Of a DNA stretch of 64,000 nucleotides, positions 1 to 8,852 are shown one piece after another (positions within the stretch are counted from its first letter, which is position 1; the number at the start of each line of letters is the position of its first letter). A model generated the notes under the pieces. The model was not told where the DNA came from. It saw only the letters and a program-made list of their open reading frames with translations, and searched no databases. This stretch comes from JBBQVS01 sp964250805 (GTDB lineage Bacteria; Chloroflexota; Ktedonobacteria; Ktedonobacterales; Ktedonobacteraceae): assembly GCA_964250805.1 (NCBI GenBank), contig CAXUHG010000013.1, forward strand, positions 8,118-72,117, read 5' to 3'. Position numbers and translations under genes: made by a program.

Positions 1-552
1 AACCTGTTCCGCATGTACGAGCATTTGGGCATCGTTCAACTTAGGTTCGGGATGTTCCAGGCCAAAGAAGATGCGATGTAGCACACGTCGGATATTGGTA
101 TCGACGGTGGCAACCTGCTTATGATAGGCAAAGCACGCGATGGCACCTGCTGTATAGCGACCAACACCCTTCAACTTTAAGAGTTCTTCGATAGTGTCGG
201 GAATACGTCCCTGATACTCGGCAATCACTTGACGCGCGATAGACTGTAGCCTTACCGCACGCATATTATAGCCAAGAGGTACCCAGACCGAGATAACATC
301 CGCCGTCGATGCAGCGGCAAGCACCTCTAGCGTCGGGAACGCGGCAAGAAATTGAAGGTATTTAGGTAAGACACGATCAACCTGCGTCTGTTGCAACATG
401 ATTTCCGACACAAGAATTGCGTAGGGATCGCTGGTGACGCGCCAAGGCAGATCGCGTTTCTCAGCCGCATACCACTGTAGTAAAGAAATATGAACGCGTT
501 CTGTAAAGTCTGGCTGAGAAGAAGAGAGCGCGGAGAAGGACGAGATGCCCAT
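1..552 (-). CDS. mutY: A/G-specific adenine DNA glycosylase MutY, N-terminal part (runs off window)
   Basis: Base-excision repair enzyme that removes adenine mispaired with 8-oxoguanine. The visible 184 residues include the signature around SEIMLQQTQV with the catalytic Glu, and the helix-hairpin-helix LKGVGRYTAGAIA followed by VATVDTNIRRVL with the catalytic Asp. Both are typical of the MutY/HhH-GPD family. The ATG at 552 directly abuts the TAA of the upstream small gene (TAAATG), so the two are probably co-transcribed and translationally coupled. The C-terminal half, including the expected 4Fe-4S cluster cysteines and the NUDIX-like domain, lies outside the window and cannot be judged. The family call is secure; only the truncation by the window edge limits it. 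Confidence 0.93.
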   Translation of the reverse strand, partial: MGISSFSALSSSQPDFTERVHISLLQWYAAEKRDLPWRVTSDPYAILVSEIMLQQTQVDRVLPKYLQFLAAFPTLEVLAAASTADVISVWVPLGYNMRAVRLQSIARQVIAEYQGRIPDTIEELLKLKGVGRYTAGAIACFAYHKQVATVDTNIRRVLHRIFFGLEHPEPKLNDAQMLVHAEQV

Positions 553-861
553 TTAGGATTTGCTCGGTTGTGATGGCACCGTCCGCGTTGCCTCCTGCTT
601 TTTTTCATTAGTTGTTGCTTGGCTAGCCTCTTTCGCCTCGTTACGTTTGCGGGTCAGAAGCGAGAATACTGTATCGCCGCCTTCTTGCCAGCATTTGGCA
701 TCAGGTGCGGGCAAGTTCTCACATAGAATCCAGTCGTTTGCATCTTTCAGCACATGTCCCTTGATGCATTTTGCATACATCACATGGTCGTTCAAGTCTA
801 CATCTTCCGGTTTCACATGAGGCGAGGCAATCTTAGGAATAAAAAATCTACACCACGGCAC
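553..861 (-). CDS. small hypothetical protein upstream of mutY
   Basis: A 102-residue protein with a GTG start at 861, preceded by an AAGGAAGG ribosome binding site at good spacing. It has four scattered cysteines (residues about 4, 32, 47 and 57) and a charged, low-complexity C-terminus rich in Lys, Glu, Ser and Thr. No family was recognised. It ends one base before the mutY start, so it is likely the first gene of a mutY operon. It is soluble by appearance, with no signal peptide or membrane segment. Function is unknown. Confidence 0.6.
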   Translation of the reverse strand: MPWCRFFIPKIASPHVKPEDVDLNDHVMYAKCIKGHVLKDANDWILCENLPAPDAKCWQEGGDTVFSLLTRKRNEAKEASQATTNEKKQEATRTVPSQPSKS

Positions 862-993
862 GAGTAGGTACCTTCCTTATTTTCAATATACCCTTCATTA
901 CACGAAGGATTGCCACCATTATGAATTGCTCTGACAACACTCGATGGTAGCTTGGCCCTAATTATAGCGCATTTCGTCTGAGTTTGCTACTAG
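862..993. other. short intergenic region between the nucleotidyltransferase and the mutY-linked gene
   Basis: AT-rich spacer holding the ribosome binding site of the GTG-start gene ending at 861. A promoter for the mutY operon probably lies here, but no clear -35/-10 pair was identified. Confidence 0.3.
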
Positions 994-1827
994 CTAAATG
1001 TTCTGACAGCCTTGCAAATCGTGTAAAAGTGCTTTTGTAGAGTCAATCGACGCTGTTAACTGTTCAGCATCTCCCCCTAGATTACTCAAAATAGCCTCAA
1101 CTCGATGTACAAAATCGTCTGAAACTATTTTGAAGCTACTCACGTTTCTTGCTAGATTCTTCTCGCTCAGAAAATAGGTTTCGTTGAGGGCGTAAAGCAT
1201 CTGCACAAGCATACTCACTGCTCGTGTTACGCATCCTACCGTGAAGTAAATATCACCTCGTTTTGCTGTCTTGTATCCGTTCTCTAAACTAAAGCTTGCA
1301 GACCATAGAGCATGCTTGATTATCGCTTGCTTTAGAAATTGCGAGTAAGTGACAACTTTTTCTTTAAGCTGTGAGATGATGTCATTGGGGTCGTAAAGTG
1401 GTTGGCATATCTGTGTCTCGGCACAGTACATGTAGCTGTAGAAGCCGTAGGGCGGCTGTTGCAAATAATCAATCTCGAATATCCCTTTGTTACAGTTGTC
1501 GAGTGTACACGCAACAAAATTGCTATCTCGATATAGGAAATCAACGCGTTGCCCTTCAATAGTCAGCCAACTTCCACCGTTTACCCAACGTCCCCAACCT
1601 CCAATATCTGTCACAACAGGATCAGGTGTGTCATTCAAAAGCGTAGCGACAGTATGAATTTGTGTTATATCAAGCGGCTGCTCTTCACTGTAATAGATTG
1701 CTATGTCGATATCTGAGTTGGGGTGTTGTGTGCCGGAGGCATACGAGCCGCCAAGCACAAGTGCTTGTACGCCTCGTACTTGTTTGAGGTGAGTTACAAT
1801 ATTTTCGATTAAGGAGGAATGCTCCAT
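994..1827 (-). CDS. nucleotidyltransferase domain protein (DUF4037-like)
   Basis: A 277-residue protein with the DNA polymerase beta-type minimal nucleotidyltransferase motif near the N-terminus: GGSYASGTQHPNSDIDIAIYY, residues about 26-46, with the GS pair and the DxD metal ligands. The rest is helical and resembles the C-terminal part of DUF4037-type nucleotidyltransferases. The substrate cannot be told; aminoglycoside or other small-molecule nucleotidylation and a toxin-like role are all possible for this superfamily. It starts at an ATG preceded by AAGGAGG-like sequence (aaggaggaatgctcc). It lies 7 bases after a small membrane protein gene and is probably in one operon with it. The catalytic signature is intact. 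Confidence 0.75.
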   Translation of the reverse strand: MEHSSLIENIVTHLKQVRGVQALVLGGSYASGTQHPNSDIDIAIYYSEEQPLDITQIHTVATLLNDTPDPVVTDIGGWGRWVNGGSWLTIEGQRVDFLYRDSNFVACTLDNCNKGIFEIDYLQQPPYGFYSYMYCAETQICQPLYDPNDIISQLKEKVVTYSQFLKQAIIKHALWSASFSLENGYKTAKRGDIYFTVGCVTRAVSMLVQMLYALNETYFLSEKNLARNVSSFKIVSDDFVHRVEAILSNLGGDAEQLTASIDSTKALLHDLQGCQNI

Positions 1828-1834
1828 CTTTCTA

Positions 1835-2137
1835 TTACGCCCTTTGGCTTATGGCAAAACGGAACCACCATGTGCCTGTATTGAAGGCAAAGATGATGTA
1901 GAGAATCGTCCACGCATCACGAATGACACCGTAGCTGGCTGCCATCGCCAGGAAGAACATACAGGCAAGAGCCGAAAGTTGTTTCAGACGCACATTGCGT
2001 AAGTGCCAGCGAAAGCTTCCTATACGACTACCGCGATACGCGTAGAGCGTTATTGCTGTAAGTGTGAGCAGTGCTACAATGCCAGCGATACCCACAATGC
2101 CGAGGATAAGTGAAAAAATAGATGTATCTGTCATCAT
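1835..2137 (-). CDS. small membrane protein, unknown function
   Basis: A 100-residue protein with three predicted membrane segments: about residues 5-30, 53-70 and 75-92. The loop after the first segment is basic. No family was recognised. The start is one of two adjacent ATG codons behind an AAGAGGCG ribosome binding site. It sits 7 bases upstream of the nucleotidyltransferase gene in the same direction, suggesting a two-gene operon. It is divergent from the galactose cluster. Confidence 0.6.
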   Translation of the reverse strand: MMTDTSIFSLILGIVGIAGIVALLTLTAITLYAYRGSRIGSFRWHLRNVRLKQLSALACMFFLAMAASYGVIRDAWTILYIIFAFNTGTWWFRFAISQRA

Positions 2138-2251
2138 CGCCTCTTATGGGTGTTCAAATTCCTATAACAAAGAGGTCTACATACTCATAGTATACCATGA
2201 GACGGTTAGGTAATGTATCATGTATCGTAACAACTTTACGAGGAGGCGTAT

Positions 2252-2791
2252 GTGCTAGCAGAAGAACTGCACGTCATAGACGCGGACGCTCCGTCATGGC
2301 CTGGAATACGTCCACTACTTCACGCTGCGATGCTACTTGAGCAGAACGATAGTCTTGTGTGGCATGGCTGGAACAAAGCACAAATATCAACATTCCTGGC
2401 AGAACTACCAACTCATTGCACTATTTTAGCTGGCGTCTGGACGGTAAGCGATAATGAACCGCAACAGGAGCAGCTTGTACTCAGTTGCGTCTGTGAGATA
2501 GCGAATGGAGAAGTGCAATCGGTTCGTACCTTCGAGTCGCTGCAAGGCGAGGCTCTACCAGCTTTGCAAGAATTGGAGCCTAGCTCTGAACATGCGCTAG
2601 AGATTATGCGGGTTATTCGACAAACCATCGCGCCTGTCGCATGGGCTATCTTTACCGATAAGACGACGTGGGATGAGTGGGTCTATTCTGGCGGCGAAAA
2701 CGTAATAAATAAAGGTGAAACGCTTGCCTCACTTGCCGCGCAGGGACGTTGTGTACTAATGGGCAGTCAAGCGCGAAATTACCATTTGTAG
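2252..2791 (+). CDS. hypothetical protein, first gene of galT-galK run
   Basis: A 179-residue acidic, apparently cytoplasmic protein of unknown function. A GTG start is chosen because AGGAGG lies five bases upstream; the ATG two bases earlier is out of frame and stops at once. Its TAG overlaps the ribosome binding site of galT, indicating translational coupling. It has no recognised motif; Trp and Glu are frequent. The position argues for expression with the Leloir pathway genes but does not prove a role in galactose use. Confidence 0.65.
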   Translation: MLAEELHVIDADAPSWPGIRPLLHAAMLLEQNDSLVWHGWNKAQISTFLAELPTHCTILAGVWTVSDNEPQQEQLVLSCVCEIANGEVQSVRTFESLQGEALPALQELEPSSEHALEIMRVIRQTIAPVAWAIFTDKTTWDEWVYSGGENVINKGETLASLAAQGRCVLMGSQARNYHL

Positions 2792-2799
2792 GAGAGAAC

Positions 2800-3750
2800 A
2801 TGTCTATGGAACAGGCAACGCCTTTGATCTGGAACCCTATTTTGCGTCAGGACTTGATCAATGCGCCGAACCGTGCGAATCGTCGTGAAGGCACAAATGA
2901 ATGCCCTTTCTGTGCTGATATCACAAGCGGAAAGGTGGGGCCGGGTACCCAGGTATGGTTACATCCGAACGATTTTCCGCCCATACGTCCTCCTGTAGGC
3001 GAGGCGTATGTCGTAATTTATAATCGTGACCACGACCGTACATTTCCGCAATTGACGGTTGACGAGGTGTTTGCTGTAACGCAACTGTGGCGCGATCTTT
3101 ATCGTGACCTTGCGTCGCGCTATCCCACAGTGATGATTTTCGAGAATAGTGGCGAGGCGATTGGACAGACGCAGCGACATCCACATGGGCAGACCTATGG
3201 TGTCTCCGTCGTTCCTCCAACACTAGAGCGCGAGATGGAAACTGTTGCACTGGATGACGCGGCTGGACGTGGCTGCCCATTTTGTCGTGTCAGAGAAGAA
3301 CTGAGCGATGGCCCACAACAGGTCGCGGCAACCGAGACATGGCAGGCGTTTCTGCCGCCTTACGTGCGCTATCCTTACGAGACGCATCTTTATCCGCGTC
3401 GTCACATTGCCAATCTTGCGACAATGCAAGACAATGAACTGCGCGACCTCGCTTCGTTACTTCTACAGGTAATTCGTGGCTACAATGCCCTTGATGACGG
3501 TGAGATGGCTCCGATGCCATATCTGCTTGGTTTACATCAACTTGCGGACGAGCGTTTCCATTTGCATGTTGAGATACAGGCTATCAAACGCGCACCAGGG
3601 AAACTGAAATATGCCGCTTCATCCGAGGCTTTGTGGGGACTATGGTCAAACGACTCATCGCCTGTACAAAAGGCTCAGGAGCTACGCGAAGCGATTGCAA
3701 AGGAAATAGTGCTACCTAAGGAAATAATTGTACAGAAAGAGGGAGAATAA
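2800..3750 (+). CDS. galT: galactose-1-phosphate uridylyltransferase
   Basis: Leloir pathway enzyme that exchanges UMP between UDP-glucose and galactose-1-phosphate. The HPHGQ active-site motif with the nucleotidylated His is present near residue 125, as are the N-terminal CPFC and a second CPFC zinc-type pair and the C-terminal FHLHVEIQ segment, all typical of the family. The length of 316 residues is normal. The start at 2800 is supported by TAGGAGAG just upstream; an in-frame upstream extension would overlap the previous gene. Its TAA shares one base with the galK ATG (TAATG), so the two are translationally coupled. Confidence 0.96.
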   Translation: MSMEQATPLIWNPILRQDLINAPNRANRREGTNECPFCADITSGKVGPGTQVWLHPNDFPPIRPPVGEAYVVIYNRDHDRTFPQLTVDEVFAVTQLWRDLYRDLASRYPTVMIFENSGEAIGQTQRHPHGQTYGVSVVPPTLEREMETVALDDAAGRGCPFCRVREELSDGPQQVAATETWQAFLPPYVRYPYETHLYPRRHIANLATMQDNELRDLASLLLQVIRGYNALDDGEMAPMPYLLGLHQLADERFHLHVEIQAIKRAPGKLKYAASSEALWGLWSNDSSPVQKAQELREAIAKEIVLPKEIIVQKEGE

Positions 3751-5009
3751 TGCCAACATTTCCTCAACCTGCATTAGATGCGGCAAAGAAATTTCCTATA
3801 GTCTTTCGTGATGACGTACAGTACGCTGGTCCTTTGGGTATAGCGTGGGCACCTGGACGCGTCAATCTCATTGGTGAGCATACCGATTACAATGACGGCT
3901 TTGTCTTGCCAATTGCCGTAGACCGTGTAGCCAGTTTCGCAGGTCGTCGGCGCAATGATGCAACTGTGCGGCTCTGGTCGATGCAGTACGAAGAGTACGC
4001 GCAGTTCTCAGTGGAAGGATTGCCTGAGAACTTTCAGCAACAACGGGACACACTACCTACATGGGCACGTTATGTACTCGGTGTGGCATCTGAAATTGCT
4101 TCGGCATCGCTACCGCTCTCTGGTTGCGACGCTGTACTGAGTGGGGACGTACCGCTAGGCGGCGGCATGAGTTCATCGGCTGCGTTAGAGGTGGCGACGT
4201 TGCAATTTTTCTCCTGGCTCTCGCAGGGAGGCTTCACGATTGGTGCAGAGGGCGCAACGTTGACGCCGATGAAGGCGGCAGCTCTTGGTCAACGTGCAGA
4301 ACACATCGCGTCTGGTTTACGTAGCGGTATTCTCGATCAAGCGGCATCCTGTCTTGGTCAACCAAAAAAGGCAGCGTTGATCGATTGTCGCTCTCTTGAG
4401 TATCGCTACCTGCCTTTCGATGATCCTCACGTCTCGTTGGTGATTCTTGACACGAATACGCGCCGCGAACTCTCCAGCTCCGGTTATAACGACCGTCGTC
4501 GCGAGTGCGAAGAGGCTGTTGCGTTGTTACGCGAACTCATTGAGTCACAGGGCGAAGAGCAACAAATTACGGCGTTGCGCGACATCACGCAGGAGCAATT
4601 CGATGTATACAAACACGACTTGCCAGAGGTGCTACAGCGTCGTGCAGGCTATGTCATCGCCGAGGATGCACGTGTGCTAAAAGTTGCGAGTTTGCTAGAG
4701 AATGGCTATGTCGAGGCAATCGGACCTATTCTCTGGCAAGGCCACGCTGGTTTGCGGAACGACTACGAAGTGAGCAGCAAAGAACTTGATGCGCTGGTAG
4801 ATATCGCGCACAGCGTTCCAGGAGTGCTTGGTGGTCGCATGATGGGTGGGGGCTTCGGCGGCTGCACCATCAATCTTGTGCGTAACGAGGCTATCGAGGC
4901 ACTATCACAGGCAGTCGAGCAACAATATCCAGAGAAAACTGGCAAGCAACCTGCTATTGAGGTGTGTCAGGCCGCAGGTGGTCCTGGCAATGCCACGTTA
5001 AACTCTTGA
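3750..5009 (+). CDS. galK: galactokinase
   Basis: ATP-dependent kinase making galactose-1-phosphate, the substrate of the preceding galT. It is a GHMP-family protein with the galactokinase signature GRVNLIGEHTDYNDGFVLP near residue 35, the phosphate-binding loop GGGMSSSAALEVA near residue 137, and the C-terminal GGRMMGGGFGGCTI motif. Its 419 residues fit the family, slightly longer than E. coli GalK. The gene overlaps galT by one base. No galE or galM is visible nearby, so the pathway is completed elsewhere. Confidence 0.96.
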   Translation: MPTFPQPALDAAKKFPIVFRDDVQYAGPLGIAWAPGRVNLIGEHTDYNDGFVLPIAVDRVASFAGRRRNDATVRLWSMQYEEYAQFSVEGLPENFQQQRDTLPTWARYVLGVASEIASASLPLSGCDAVLSGDVPLGGGMSSSAALEVATLQFFSWLSQGGFTIGAEGATLTPMKAAALGQRAEHIASGLRSGILDQAASCLGQPKKAALIDCRSLEYRYLPFDDPHVSLVILDTNTRRELSSSGYNDRRRECEEAVALLRELIESQGEEQQITALRDITQEQFDVYKHDLPEVLQRRAGYVIAEDARVLKVASLLENGYVEAIGPILWQGHAGLRNDYEVSSKELDALVDIAHSVPGVLGGRMMGGGFGGCTINLVRNEAIEALSQAVEQQYPEKTGKQPAIEVCQAAGGPGNATLNS

Positions 5010-5035
5010 GATGGATTGATGGAGAGGAGCGTGTC

Positions 5036-5491
5036 ATGACGCTTCACGAAGAACGCCAACAGGCAGTAGTAGGAGTTCTTGCTCAACTACAACTGCCTGT
5101 AGACGTGACGATACGAGCATGGACTGAAGACGACTTTGCTGCTATTCAGGCATTGTCTACTGCTCAAGGCTGGCCTTCGCCGCAGAGTAGGCCAGAGGAG
5201 TCACTTGCTGCCTGGAAAAACTCATGGCCTACACTTGTCGCGGTAGAAGCAGAGCGTGTGGTTGGCTTTGTGCGAGCCTTTACGGATGGCAATATTACAA
5301 CATATGTGCCCGAACTACTTGTTGCAGCAGACATGCAAAGACGTGGTATTGGACGTGCGCTTCTCGATGCATGTCACTACCTCTATCCACGCGCCCGCAT
5401 AGACCTGCTCTCCGAAGAGACTTCGCAGACGTTTTACATTGCACACGGTTTTCGATACATTGGGCCGGGGCTAAGAAAAAGCTATGTATAA
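5036..5491 (+). CDS. GNAT family N-acetyltransferase
   Basis: A 151-residue acetyltransferase. The acetyl-CoA pyrophosphate loop RRGIGRALLDA follows a beta strand ending in PELLV, and a C-terminal FYIAHGFRYIG segment matches the GNAT fold. The ATG at 5036 is chosen because AGAGGAG precedes it; the upstream in-frame extension overlaps galK. It is the fourth gene of the galactose run and lies 28 bases before the M55 peptidase gene. The substrate is unknown. Confidence 0.82.
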   Translation: MTLHEERQQAVVGVLAQLQLPVDVTIRAWTEDDFAAIQALSTAQGWPSPQSRPEESLAAWKNSWPTLVAVEAERVVGFVRAFTDGNITTYVPELLVAADMQRRGIGRALLDACHYLYPRARIDLLSEETSQTFYIAHGFRYIGPGLRKSYV

Positions 5492-5518
5492 CGTTGTATG
5501 TGAGAAAGAACAATAGCT

Positions 5519-6346
5519 ATGAAACTTTTTCTCTCTACTGATTTTGAGGGTACAAGCGGCATTGTCGCATGGGAGCAAATCATCGAGGGCAATCCTGAGT
5601 ATGAACAGGGACGACGTTTGCTCACCAACGAAGTGAACGCTGTAATCGCTGGTGCTATAGCAGGTGGTGCGACTGAGTTCGTCGTCAACGACGCGCACCA
5701 CAACATGCGTAACCTACATCCACAGGACCTTGCAGGGCATGCCACGCTTATCACAGGCAAGCACAAGCCGCTCTATATGATGGAGGGCTTGGATGCAAGC
5801 TTCGATGGTGTCTGTTTCGTGAGCTATCATGGCTCCATTGGTGCCGAACATGCCATCCTCTCACATACCTACAACCCTGGTGCTATCTGGGAGGTGCGTA
5901 TCAATGACGAGGTCGTCGGCGAGTCTGGTTTGAACGCGCTGGTTGCGGCACACTATGGCGTACCAATCATGCTTGTGAGTGGAGATGCAGCAACGGCAGC
6001 GGAGGCACGTTCTATCGCTCCTGATGCTGAGAAGGTGATTGTCAAGGAGTCGAGAGGTCGCTTTGTCGCCGCTCACATTCATCCGACTCTCGCATGCGAG
6101 ATGCTTGAGGCAGGAGCAACGCGTGCAACTCAGAGGCTAGCGGCGATGCAACCACCACAATTTACATTACCCGTTACCATAGAAGTAACCTTTCTTGTTG
6201 CAGACATGGCGGAGATGGCTCTGTGGATACGCGATGTCGAACGTGTCGCGCCGCGCACCGTGAAGGTTGTCGGCGAAAATATGCTTGACCTCTATCGTAC
6301 CTTCGTTACTCTTGTTGCTCTCACACGCTCGCTTGTAGACCGCTAA
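5519..6346 (+). CDS. M55 family D-aminopeptidase (DppA-like)
   Basis: Zinc-dependent D-aminopeptidase-like protein of 275 residues. The N-terminal STDFEGTSG carries the metal-binding Asp and Glu of the family. NDAHHNMRN, SYHG and GAEHAILSHTYN carry further metal-binding and catalytic His and Glu residues, in the order seen in DppA. In the family this activity trims D-amino-acid peptides from peptidoglycan or diet. The gene is last in the galactose-GNAT run and ends just before a palindromic element that probably serves as terminator. No oligopeptide transporter lies nearby, unlike the classical dpp operon. Confidence 0.87.
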   Translation: MKLFLSTDFEGTSGIVAWEQIIEGNPEYEQGRRLLTNEVNAVIAGAIAGGATEFVVNDAHHNMRNLHPQDLAGHATLITGKHKPLYMMEGLDASFDGVCFVSYHGSIGAEHAILSHTYNPGAIWEVRINDEVVGESGLNALVAAHYGVPIMLVSGDAATAAEARSIAPDAEKVIVKESRGRFVAAHIHPTLACEMLEAGATRATQRLAAMQPPQFTLPVTIEVTFLVADMAEMALWIRDVERVAPRTVKVVGENMLDLYRTFVTLVALTRSLVDR

Positions 6347-6349
6347 CAC

Positions 6350-6523
6350 AATCAGGAAAGTCCACCCAAAAGTGTTGCATATCGCAACGCTTTTTGGTGG
6401 GCTTTGATGATTTATAAATTTTTTGTGTGTTTTTTATTTTAGNNNNNNNNNNAAAAAAAAACTCTGTAAAGCCCACCAAAATGTTTTCAATTATGCAACA
6501 CTTTTGGGTGGACTTTCCTGATT
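6350..6523. repeat. MITE-like inverted-repeat element with internal N gap
   Basis: Perfect 31-bp terminal inverted repeats lie at 6350-6380 and 6493-6523, with a nested GGTGGGCTTT / AAAGCCCACC pair inside. The centre is T-rich on one side and A-rich on the other, and ten Ns (6443-6452) occupy the apex. There is no coding capacity. It sits between convergent genes and could terminate transcription both ways. Whether it is a mobile MITE or a large hairpin terminator is not decided by sequence alone. Confidence 0.75.
6443..6452. other. 10-base run of N (assembly gap)
   Basis: The unresolved bases fall in the centre of the inverted repeat, the place most likely to fold during sequencing. Confidence 0.95.
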
Positions 6524-6524
6524 A

Positions 6525-6956
6525 CTAATTTGTTGCTGTCTTTGCTAGTGTCGTCGCTCCATCTTCTTCGACATGAGTGTAGGTGTTCTGGTTATCCTCG
6601 ATACGCTCGACCATCTCAGTTAGAACGCTCAAGCGATCCTCGATCTCCTGCGCCTGTCCATGAAGTGAATGCAGTTCGACTGAGAGTCTATGAAACTGTC
6701 CATTTCCCACCGGAAACTGCCCCGTCTCAATATACTCTGGCATTGCCTCGGTCTCCGTTTTAGGAGTGGAAAGGCCAGGTAGCGTTGGTGCGCCGCCAGC
6801 AGCGATTTGCGATGTTTCACTCAACTTGAGTGGCTCATTGTCTACTCTCGTAACCCCCTTCTTAGACGTTTGTGATTCCCCTCGAATGAGAAATACCAGT
6901 CCTAGTACAGTCAGTAGCGCGACTGCGAATAATCCCCCGATGATAAGTGTACTCAT
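6525..6956 (-). CDS. single-pass membrane protein with coiled-coil tail
   Basis: A 143-residue protein. An N-terminal hydrophobic segment at about residues 4-23 is followed by a polar, Pro/Thr-rich linker. A heptad-like region at about residues 88-122 (repeated Leu and Glu around QEIEDRLSVLTEMVERIED) suggests a coiled coil. It probably faces the cytoplasm after the membrane anchor. It follows the MFS transporter by 27 bases in the same direction and may be part of that operon. No family was recognised. Its stop codon touches the inverted repeat at 6523. Confidence 0.65.
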   Translation of the reverse strand: MSTLIIGGLFAVALLTVLGLVFLIRGESQTSKKGVTRVDNEPLKLSETSQIAAGGAPTLPGLSTPKTETEAMPEYIETGQFPVGNGQFHRLSVELHSLHGQAQEIEDRLSVLTEMVERIEDNQNTYTHVEEDGATTLAKTATN

Positions 6957-6983
6957 ACATGAAGCTCCTTATTGCTCACATTT

Positions 6984-8624
6984 TTATTCTGCGAATACCA
7001 TAGCTCGCGGCGACGTTTCTTCGTCTGAACCTTCGGTCGTAGCTGTATTCCGTTCCGCTCCAGGCGCAGGTGTCTTTGAACGTGACTTACTCACGAACAG
7101 GACCGCGACAATAGCAAGGAATGTGACGACCAAGCTAAACTTAAATGCATCCTGAATGGCGAGTATATAACTTTGTTCCTGTACAAGACCACTGATAGTT
7201 TGAAGTGCCGCCGCTTGTGCCGAGATGATATCCCCGCCTTGCGAAACGAAAAGGGCCTGTAGACGTGGTAGCAACTGACCAAGCTGTGAACTCGGCGTTA
7301 CTAACTGTGCGAGATGTCCGTAATGTATTTTCGTCTGGGTCTGCACAAGTGTCGCAAGCACCGCTATACCTAACGAACTAGCTACAGCGCGTGCGACGGT
7401 ATTAAGCGAAGATGCCTGTGCTAACTGGCGCGGCCTTATCTCAGAAAGTCCGGCAACGGTAAGTGGTTGTACACAAAAACCGAGTGCTAGACCGCGAATA
7501 ATCAGCACAAGTTGTAGCCAGCCATATGATGAGTAGAGCGAGAGAAACGAAAGCTCCCACGTTGCAAGCGCGAGTATGAGCAACCCAGGAATCATTACAC
7601 CGCGTACACCGATACGGTCAACAAGCCGTCCTCCTACGATTGTAGCAACCATCGCCGCCAATGCCTGTGGCAGAAGTACTAGACCTGCCTCGAACGCGCT
7701 CTGACCACGCAAATTTTGTAGGTAGAGCGGAAAGAGAAACACGCCGCCAAACAGACTGAAAATCACAAACAAACTTGCGATGATGCTAAGAGTAAAAGGC
7801 CGATTCGTGAACAAACGTAGATCAAGCAGTGGCCTTCCCTCTCTTCTTACAATACGCAGCTCGACAAAAACAAAAATTGCTATCGCGATCAATCCGCTAA
7901 TAATTGAGCCAATAACTTGCCCTGATCCCCATCCATCTGTACTTGCATCCGACAATCCATACAAAACCAGCGTAAGGCCGAGCGCGACGAAGAAAAAGCC
8001 CAGAAAGTCGAAACGTTGGTTTGCCTGTATCGGAGTCTCACGAATAAAAAGTATCACCAGGATGATTGCTAGAATACCAATAGGTAAGTTGATGAAGAAG
8101 ATTGCCTGCCAGCCTGCATAGGTGACGAGATAACCACCGAGCGTCGGACCAATAGCAGGCGCGAGCAGGGCGGGAACACCGAAGACGCCGGAAGCGATAC
8201 CGCGCTCTTGCGGCGGAAATTCGCGGAAGAGCATGGTAATTGATAGCGGGAACAATGCTGCTCCACCAGCACCTTGCAGAACACGGAAAAAGATGAGTGC
8301 TGGTAAACTCCATGCGATTCCGCATAACATTGAACCAATTGTGAAGGCACCCAACGAAATGATGTAGAAGCGTTTTGTGCCCAGTGTATCTGCGAAATAC
8401 CCCGCGGTAGGCGTGACAACGCCCTGTGTAAGAATATATGCGGTAAGCACCCACTGCACACTGTGAATGTCCGCGCCAAAAGCGGTTTGTAGGCGTGGTA
8501 TCGCAATATTCACAATCGTCTGGTCCAGGATGCTCATAAACACCCCGAACACCACAACGCTTGCGACCACCCATTTATACGCCAACCCGCCCTCACGACG
8601 TGGGGCTTGTACATTAGCTTGCAT
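6984..8624 (-). CDS. MFS transporter, DHA2 (14-TM, EmrB/QacA-type) family
   Basis: Proton-driven drug or metabolite exporter of 546 residues. The N-terminal segment LDQTIVNIAIPRLQ is the DHA2 motif D1-like sequence. GYFADTLGTKRF matches motif A and the GPTLGGYL segment matches motif C of antiporters. About 14 hydrophobic segments can be counted. The ATG at 8624 is preceded by AAGGAGTCTC. A sigma-70 promoter with an overlapping dyad lies about 180 bases upstream, so expression is likely repressor-controlled, but no regulator gene is adjacent. The substrate is unknown. Confidence 0.9.
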   Translation of the reverse strand: MQANVQAPRREGGLAYKWVVASVVVFGVFMSILDQTIVNIAIPRLQTAFGADIHSVQWVLTAYILTQGVVTPTAGYFADTLGTKRFYIISLGAFTIGSMLCGIAWSLPALIFFRVLQGAGGAALFPLSITMLFREFPPQERGIASGVFGVPALLAPAIGPTLGGYLVTYAGWQAIFFINLPIGILAIILVILFIRETPIQANQRFDFLGFFFVALGLTLVLYGLSDASTDGWGSGQVIGSIISGLIAIAIFVFVELRIVRREGRPLLDLRLFTNRPFTLSIIASLFVIFSLFGGVFLFPLYLQNLRGQSAFEAGLVLLPQALAAMVATIVGGRLVDRIGVRGVMIPGLLILALATWELSFLSLYSSYGWLQLVLIIRGLALGFCVQPLTVAGLSEIRPRQLAQASSLNTVARAVASSLGIAVLATLVQTQTKIHYGHLAQLVTPSSQLGQLLPRLQALFVSQGGDIISAQAAALQTISGLVQEQSYILAIQDAFKFSLVVTFLAIVAVLFVSKSRSKTPAPGAERNTATTEGSDEETSPRAMVFAE

Positions 8625-8778
8625 GGAAAGAGACTCCTTATTCTAGGACGCGAAACTAAAGATAAAAGACTCTTTTGGGAACATACGCTGTTGGAATCAA
8701 GTCTCTTCTTCGAGAGGAGGCGACAGTTCGTATGACGTTGCAAGATGAGCACTTGCAGCAAAAGTGCATTAAAAAAAT

Positions 8779-8832
8779 ACTATACAATTAAGTATCTAAC
8801 CTAAGTATAGTAAAGACGCTGCGAAAAGTCAA
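8779..8832 (-). promoter_or_regulatory. sigma-70 promoter with overlapping dyad for the MFS gene
   Basis: On the minus strand, TTGACT (8832-8827) and TATACT (8809-8804) are separated by exactly 17 bases. A dyad ACTATAC / GTATAGT (8779-8785 and 8805-8811) covers the -10 box and start region, a typical repressor position. The leader to the MFS start would be about 170 bases. Confidence 0.6.
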
Positions 8833-8852
8833 ACAGAGTAAGCTTGCGCTTC

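Noticed and set aside
8038..8574. Two long minus-strand frames inside the MFS gene
   Set aside because: They are alternate frames of the transporter, rich in Arg, His and Cys, with no start signals.
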